Assembly: GCA_012841255.1 (NCBI GenBank)
Contig: DUUZ01000152.1
Location: 1-8,548 of the forward strand
DNA: 8,548 nt
Reading direction: 5' to 3'
Origin: Clostridiaceae bacterium
GTDB lineage: Bacteria > Bacillota > Clostridia > Saccharofermentanales > DTU023
Part shown: piece after piece, positions 5,107 through 8,548 of the stretch
Numbering within the stretch: the first letter of the stretch is position 1
Layout of the letters: the number at the start of each line of letters is the position of its first letter
Program-made: the position numbers and the translations under genes
Notes under the pieces: generated by a model
Database searches by the model: none
What the model saw: the letters and a program-made list of their open reading frames with translations, nothing else
Told to the model about the DNA's origin: nothing

Positions 5107-6948
5107 TTGGGCAGACGAAGAGGACTTACGTTTTCAGGCAGGCAACGGTCAGTCGGCCGGAGCATCTTTCTTTTCTCCCTCATGGCGGTCCTCATCTTCA
5201 TGGCTCTGCCCCCCCTCCCCGTGGAAGCGGCGGGCGAAAAACAGGGAAGTTCTGTCACCAAAGCCGTCATCGATGTCAAGGTCAATACCGACGGAACCGT
5301 CGACATCACCGAGACCCTGGCCCATTATTTTCACAAGCCCCGTACCCGGATTTCCTTTGACCTGATCTTTCCCCTGGAAGGCGAACCGCAGCTCTTCTCC
5401 CTGGAATTTGCGCAGAAGACGGCTGCCGACGGAGAGGAGAAATACCTGGACATCCCCCAGGAGGATGAACTGAAAGAACAGCCCTTTTCCTACACCACCA
5501 CACGGAAGAATGACCGGATCCGGGTGGACATCCGGATGACCGCCCTGTCGGGCGACTATGTCTTCCGCCTGGGCTACCAGTGGAACCGGGGGGTTGTGGA
5601 AAAAGATGGCCATGCCCTGATCTCCGGCCCTCTCCTGGCCGTCCGGGCCGAAACCCTGGTCGATACCATGCGCTGGACCCTTTCACTCCCGGAAGGCTGC
5701 CAGGCAGGCCATCTGACCGACATCCTGCCCCTGTCCGTCCAGCCCATGACCGCCATTCCCCAATCCGCCTCGGGCTTCTCCTACGTCGACAACCAGTCTT
5801 TTTACAAGATTGACGGGATCGGCCTTCTGGTCAGTACCTCCATCAACTGCTTCCCCCTGATTCTTCCCTCCTCGGAGACGGCCTCCCTTCAGACCCTCTT
5901 CAGCAGGGCTGAGACCCAGATCAGGAATCTGGTCCGCATGGGGCAGTTCCGTCAGTCCGCCGACTACTTCATCACGCCCCTGGTCGGTGCCGGCCTTTTC
6001 ATCTACCTGCTCCTTTATCTTCTCCAGATCATCCGGATCCGGCGGCCGGATGAAGATTACGCCTGCTGGCCCATTTTGGAGACCCCGGCCCTGGTTGCCG
6101 AACTGGCCCTGCTCCGCCCGGCCAGCTCCCGCATGCTCCTGGCCAGCATCCTGCAGCTGATCAACCGGCGGGAAATCGAGTGGTCCGACGAGGTCTTCAT
6201 CTGGAAGAATCCCGGCCGCAACGATTTTTCCGCTTTCACCCCCTGGGAAATCATTCTCCTGGACTGGCTCTTCCAAAATGACCCGGCCTATGACCATGTC
6301 CTGGCTCCCGAACGCCTGCGGGCCGCGGCCCGGCAGGCAGAATTCAAGCTTTTGGCCCACCGTTTCAGCCAGCAGGTGGACCAGGCTTTCCGGGAGGGTC
6401 CTCTTGTCAAGTCCTCCTGGACCCGGATCTTCAGATATGTCTTCCTGGGTTTTGCAGTTCTTTTTCTGGCCATGGCTCTGGGCCTTTTCTTCATCACCCA
6501 CGCCGGCATTGCCTTCTTCCTCCTGATCCCCGTTGCCTTCTTTTCTTTCGGCGGCCTGACCTTCCGTTTCCTGACGGAAGAAGGCGTCCGGCGCTACATC
6601 GATTCCCGGCACTTTATGCGGCATCTGGGAAGGCCGGAAGACCTGATCGCCTCCTGCCAGGCAGAAATGAGTGATGTGGAAACCATGATCAGCGCCCTGC
6701 CCGCGGCGGTGGCCCTGAATAAGACTAGAGATTATTTCGAAGGAATCCGGGGCCTGTCCCAGCCCTATTTCCTGCGGGCGGCCTACGGTCTCCTCCATAT
6801 CTACCGGGGGATCCGCATGCCGGATATGGAGGACCCCGGCTCAGTCCCCGATCTGCGCGCTGAAATACGGAGGCTCAACCGCGCCCTGGATGAGATGGAA
6901 CGGGGTATTGCCGCCTGGAAAGAATATATTGAATCCGCTTACACTTAA
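5107..6948 (+). CDS. DUF2207-like secreted/membrane-anchored protein
   Basis: From TTG 5107 the product has 613 residues. A basic N-terminus (GRRRG...GRQRSVGR) precedes a hydrophobic stretch at about 20-39 and a possible signal-peptidase site near EAAG. An extracytoplasmic region to about 285 opens with VTKAVIDVKVNTDGTVDITE, which resembles the start of DUF2207 domains (a strand, D-G-[ST]-[VL]-x-[IV]-T-E). A membrane segment lies at about 287-309 (ending IIRIRRPDED), followed by a region like the DUF2207 cytoplasmic part (ALVAELALL, then LLASILQLINRREIEW) and two adjacent membrane segments near 441-488. ALPAAVALN recalls the L-P-Y-A-[IV]-A-L motif of the family. The C-terminus is helical and coiled-coil-like (LRAEIRRLNRALDEMERG) instead of the Gly-rich tail common in this family. 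Function is unknown. It appears monocistronic, and its stop interlocks with that of the convergent ispF-like gene. ATG 5074 is an alternative start. Confidence 0.8.
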   Translation: MGRRRGLTFSGRQRSVGRSIFLFSLMAVLIFMALPPLPVEAAGEKQGSSVTKAVIDVKVNTDGTVDITETLAHYFHKPRTRISFDLIFPLEGEPQLFSLEFAQKTAADGEEKYLDIPQEDELKEQPFSYTTTRKNDRIRVDIRMTALSGDYVFRLGYQWNRGVVEKDGHALISGPLLAVRAETLVDTMRWTLSLPEGCQAGHLTDILPLSVQPMTAIPQSASGFSYVDNQSFYKIDGIGLLVSTSINCFPLILPSSETASLQTLFSRAETQIRNLVRMGQFRQSADYFITPLVGAGLFIYLLLYLLQIIRIRRPDEDYACWPILETPALVAELALLRPASSRMLLASILQLINRREIEWSDEVFIWKNPGRNDFSAFTPWEIILLDWLFQNDPAYDHVLAPERLRAAARQAEFKLLAHRFSQQVDQAFREGPLVKSSWTRIFRYVFLGFAVLFLAMALGLFFITHAGIAFFLLIPVAFFSFGGLTFRFLTEEGVRRYIDSRHFMRHLGRPEDLIASCQAEMSDVETMISALPAAVALNKTRDYFEGIRGLSQPYFLRAAYGLLHIYRGIRMPDMEDPGSVPDLRAEIRRLNRALDEMERGIAAWKEYIESAYT

Positions 6949-7418
6949 TCTGGGATGAGGGCCGAGGCCAGGCAGAAGCAGGACATGCCCTCCCCCCGGC
7001 CGAAGGCTGTCAGACCTTCCCCTGAGGTTGCCGTCATGGCAACCCGTCCGACGGGCAGGCCCGTCAGGGAAGCGATGGATTCCCGCATCCGCTCGATATG
7101 GTCCGAAAGCCTGGGTTTTGCGGCTTCAATGGTAAAGGACAGGTGCACCAGCCGGATATCGCCCAAGGTATCCAAAGCCGCCCGGACATAGGCCCGGCTG
7201 TCGGTGATCCCGGCCCGGCACATCCGGTCGGCCTCTTCTCCCAGGATCCGGACACCGGAAAGGCCGGAGAGGGCATTGGTCAGGGCGTGGAGAACCACGT
7301 CGGCGTCGCTGTTGCCCTCTAGTCCCGGGACGTCAGGAATCCGGACGCCGCCCAGGATAAGGGGACGGCCCCCGGTAAAGCGGTGGCTGTCCTGGCCGAT
7401 AGCTGAAATGGCAATCAT
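6945..7418 (-). CDS. ispF: Divergent IspF-like protein (MECDP synthase family)
   Basis: IspF makes 2-C-methyl-D-erythritol 2,4-cyclodiphosphate in the non-mevalonate isoprenoid pathway, as a cytosolic trimer with zinc. The 157-residue product has the family length and ends. It shows IGQDSHRF (zinc ligands D10, H12), PLILGGVRIP, NSDADVVLHAL (third ligand H44), TDSRAYV, a region like the CDP-binding segment (EAAKPRLSDHI), and EGLTAFGRGEG. Several residues conserved in E. coli IspF differ: H34 is N36, D46 is N48, and the GDIGKLFPD loop with D56 is replaced by RILGEEADR. It is therefore either a distinct IspF subgroup or a relative with changed activity. ATG 7418 was chosen because it has AAGGAGG seven bases upstream and an ATGA overlap with the methyltransferase stop; ATG 7442 would add eight residues encoded across that site. 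ispD is not adjacent. Fold and family are nearly certain; the reaction is not. Confidence 0.85.
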   Translation of the reverse strand: MIAISAIGQDSHRFTGGRPLILGGVRIPDVPGLEGNSDADVVLHALTNALSGLSGVRILGEEADRMCRAGITDSRAYVRAALDTLGDIRLVHLSFTIEAAKPRLSDHIERMRESIASLTGLPVGRVAMTATSGEGLTAFGRGEGMSCFCLASALIPD

Positions 7419-8047
7419 AGACTCTCCTCCTTCACCTTCCATGCCTTGATCACATGATAACCCCCCGAGCGGTCCAGGGTGTCCGTCCGGTCAAAGAGAC
7501 CTGAGAGTTCCTCCCTGGCTGACCGGGCCCCCTGCTTGACCCGGATGACGATATAAAGGGCACCGTCGGGTGCCAGGGCTTTTTCGGCTTCTCGAAAGAG
7601 CCGGTAGACTGTGTCCTTGCCGGTCCGGATGGGCGGATTGCAGACGATCAGGTCGTAGACGCCGCCTGCAGGAACCCCGTCTGCCTCCATAAAAGAAGTG
7701 CGTTTTTCCAGATCCAGGAAGCGGGCATTTTGCCGGGCCAGATCAAGGGCCCGGGAATTGACATCGCTGCCCGTCACCGAAAAAGCCGGCCTGAGCTGAG
7801 CCAAAACCAGAGCCATGATCCCGATTCCGGTTCCCAGATCCAAAAGCCGGACCGGACGGTCTTTTTCGGCCTTGAGGACATTTTCAAGCAGAAGGCCGGT
7901 TCCCGGATCCACCCGGTCACGGGAAAAGACATCCCGGTCGGTCAGGAAGGAAAAAGAGATTCCCTCCCACTCCCCTGCCACTCTTTTGAAGTCATGGCCG
8001 GCATGGGGCCGGGGGGCAAAATAGTGGACCTGTTTTTTATCTGTCAT
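7415..8047 (-). CDS. Class I SAM-dependent methyltransferase, RsmC/YbxB-like
   Basis: The 210-residue protein matches the catalytic (MTS) domain of the RsmC family, which methylates guanine N2 in 16S rRNA (G1207 in E. coli), and most resembles the short single-domain Firmicutes form known as YbxB. It shows HYF near residue 8, FLTDRDVFSRDRVDPGT at 34-50, the SAM motif LDLGTGIG at 69-76, the acidic ribose-binding residue D95 in GSDVN, the N-P-P-[IF] motif NPPIRTGK at 137-144, and VIRVKQGARSA near 167-177. It lacks the N-terminal pseudo-domain of E. coli RsmC. ATG 8047 has AAAGGAG (8055-8061) seven bases upstream. The gene starts 11 bases inside the end of the queT-like gene and ends in an ATGA overlap with the ispF-like gene, so it is the middle of a tightly coupled trio. 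rRNA as substrate is inferred from the family; NPP-type enzymes vary in target. Confidence 0.88.
   Translation of the reverse strand: MTDKKQVHYFAPRPHAGHDFKRVAGEWEGISFSFLTDRDVFSRDRVDPGTGLLLENVLKAEKDRPVRLLDLGTGIGIMALVLAQLRPAFSVTGSDVNSRALDLARQNARFLDLEKRTSFMEADGVPAGGVYDLIVCNPPIRTGKDTVYRLFREAEKALAPDGALYIVIRVKQGARSAREELSGLFDRTDTLDRSGGYHVIKAWKVKEESL
7426..7432 (-). promoter_or_regulatory. Ribosome binding site of the ispF-like gene, inside the end of the methyltransferase gene
   Basis: The minus strand reads AAGGAGG with a 7-base spacer to ATG 7418, a near-perfect Shine-Dalgarno. It lies in the last codons of the upstream gene, which implies coupled translation, and it decides against ATG 7442. Confidence 0.75.
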
Positions 8048-8548
8048 TCTTCCTCTCCTTTGAAAATTCAGTCAGATAGACCCTCCGGGCCCAGGGGGTG
8101 TGGCGAAGTGCTGCCGCCAAGGGTAGCCCCAGACCGTAGACCACCAGGGCCTGGGAGACCAGGATGGAGCCCATGCCGGCCAGAAGCAGCCCGGCCGTCA
8201 CTTGACCCGGTGTAATGAGGAAGGGCAGGTAGGAGCCGACGACCAGGGCATTCAGGAGGACGGGCGGCAGGAGGGCCAGGATCAGGGGCCGCCAGGAAGG
8301 AAAGCGCATGCGGGTCCGCCCGGCCTCCATCTCCCCGGCCAGGATCCTCCTCCAGGGCCGGCCCAGGCGGAAGCTCAGCCAGGCCGCAAAAAGCGTGACT
8401 ATGCTGCCTCCCAGGATGTCAACCAGGCCCAAAGGTGCAGGATTCAGAAGATTGGCCAGGAGGCAGCCGATAAAGACACCGGGGACCGCGGCAGGAAAGA
8501 GGACCGGAAGGGCTGTCAAGGCCTCGGCCGGCCGCAGCTGGATGACCG
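8037..8548 (-). CDS. queT: QueT-family membrane protein (partial, N-terminus off the window)
   Basis: The minus-strand frame is open to the right edge; 169 residues are visible and the stop is TAA at 8037-8039. The part nearest the edge reads QLRPAEALTALPVLFPAAVP, which is the conserved early motif of the QueT family (DUF988): Q-x-R-x-x-E-A-L followed by L-P and P-x-x-x-P-G. The TTG codon at 8519 is therefore an internal leucine and not a start. About four further hydrophobic stretches follow: VFIGCLLANLL, LVDILGGSIVTLFAAWLSF, LILALLPPVLLNALVVGSY and a long one ending GLGLPLAAAL. The tail is short and charged (FSKERKNDR). QueT proteins are predicted to import queuosine precursors and are often controlled by a preQ1 riboswitch; the place where one would sit is outside this window. 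The gene overlaps the methyltransferase gene by 11 bases. Confidence 0.83.
   Translation of the reverse strand, partial: VIQLRPAEALTALPVLFPAAVPGVFIGCLLANLLNPAPLGLVDILGGSIVTLFAAWLSFRLGRPWRRILAGEMEAGRTRMRFPSWRPLILALLPPVLLNALVVGSYLPFLITPGQVTAGLLLAGMGSILVSQALVVYGLGLPLAAALRHTPWARRVYLTEFSKERKNDR

Noticed and set aside
4962..5360. Plus-strand frame starting at the inverted repeat
   Set aside because: It starts with TTG inside promoter DNA, runs out of frame through the signal-peptide region of the real gene, and looks like no protein I recognise.
5683..6798. Minus-strand open frame (371 codons) opposite the DUF2207-like gene
   Set aside because: The plus-strand frame has a signal peptide, membrane segments and family motifs. 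The antisense product is Gly/Gln/Glu-rich with no motif and no convincing ribosome binding site.
6957..6991. GAGGGC and GCCCTC as a terminator for the DUF2207-like gene
   Set aside because: The stem is only 6 bp with a 23-base loop, lies in the ispF-like coding region, and is followed by C residues, not T.
8517..8519. TTG 8519 as the start of the queT-like gene
   Set aside because: The frame stays open to the window edge, and the codons before it encode QLRPAEA, part of a conserved family motif.

Overview
The window is gene-dense, visibly GC-rich bacterial chromosome. It points to a Firmicutes/Clostridia-type anaerobe. The reasons are a ribonuclease J C-terminus, a long bifunctional Rel next to a long RecJ with a C-terminal extension, an S21 of Clostridia type, a YbxB-like methyltransferase, a QueT-family membrane protein and AGGAGG-like ribosome binding sites. 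This placement is inferred from gene content and resemblance only. I see no phage, transposon, CRISPR, tRNA or rRNA.

Layout. (1) Bases 1-154, plus strand: last 50 codons of a probable RNase J gene. (2) Bases 167-4979, minus strand: a transcription unit rpsU - recJ - rel, read right to left. It has a strong housekeeping-type promoter at 4950-4979. A 15-bp hairpin sits between rpsU and recJ, and a 4-bp ATGA overlap links recJ to rel. (3) Bases 4980-5106: divergent regulatory region. (4) Bases 5107-6948, plus strand: a secreted/membrane-anchored DUF2207-like protein starting at TTG. (5) Bases 6945-8548, minus strand: an overlapping cluster queT-like (cut by the right edge) - rsmC/ybxB-like - ispF-like. 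All of its junctions overlap.

How the genes fit together. The rpsU unit joins translation (S21), single-strand DNA degradation in repair (RecJ) and the (p)ppGpp alarmone enzyme (Rel). The hairpin after rpsU would let the ribosomal protein be made in excess over RecJ and Rel. The queT-rsmC-ispF cluster joins a probable queuosine-precursor transporter, an rRNA-type methyltransferase and an isoprenoid-pathway-like enzyme; their common theme is unclear.

The points most worth attention are: the IspF-like protein, which keeps the zinc ligands but lacks several residues that are otherwise conserved in the family; the hairpin and competing pairing between rpsU and recJ; an 18-bp inverted repeat over the -35 region of the rpsU promoter; and two TTG starts on either side of the same divergent region. 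Most of the window is ordinary core genome, and I do not see a new multi-gene system.
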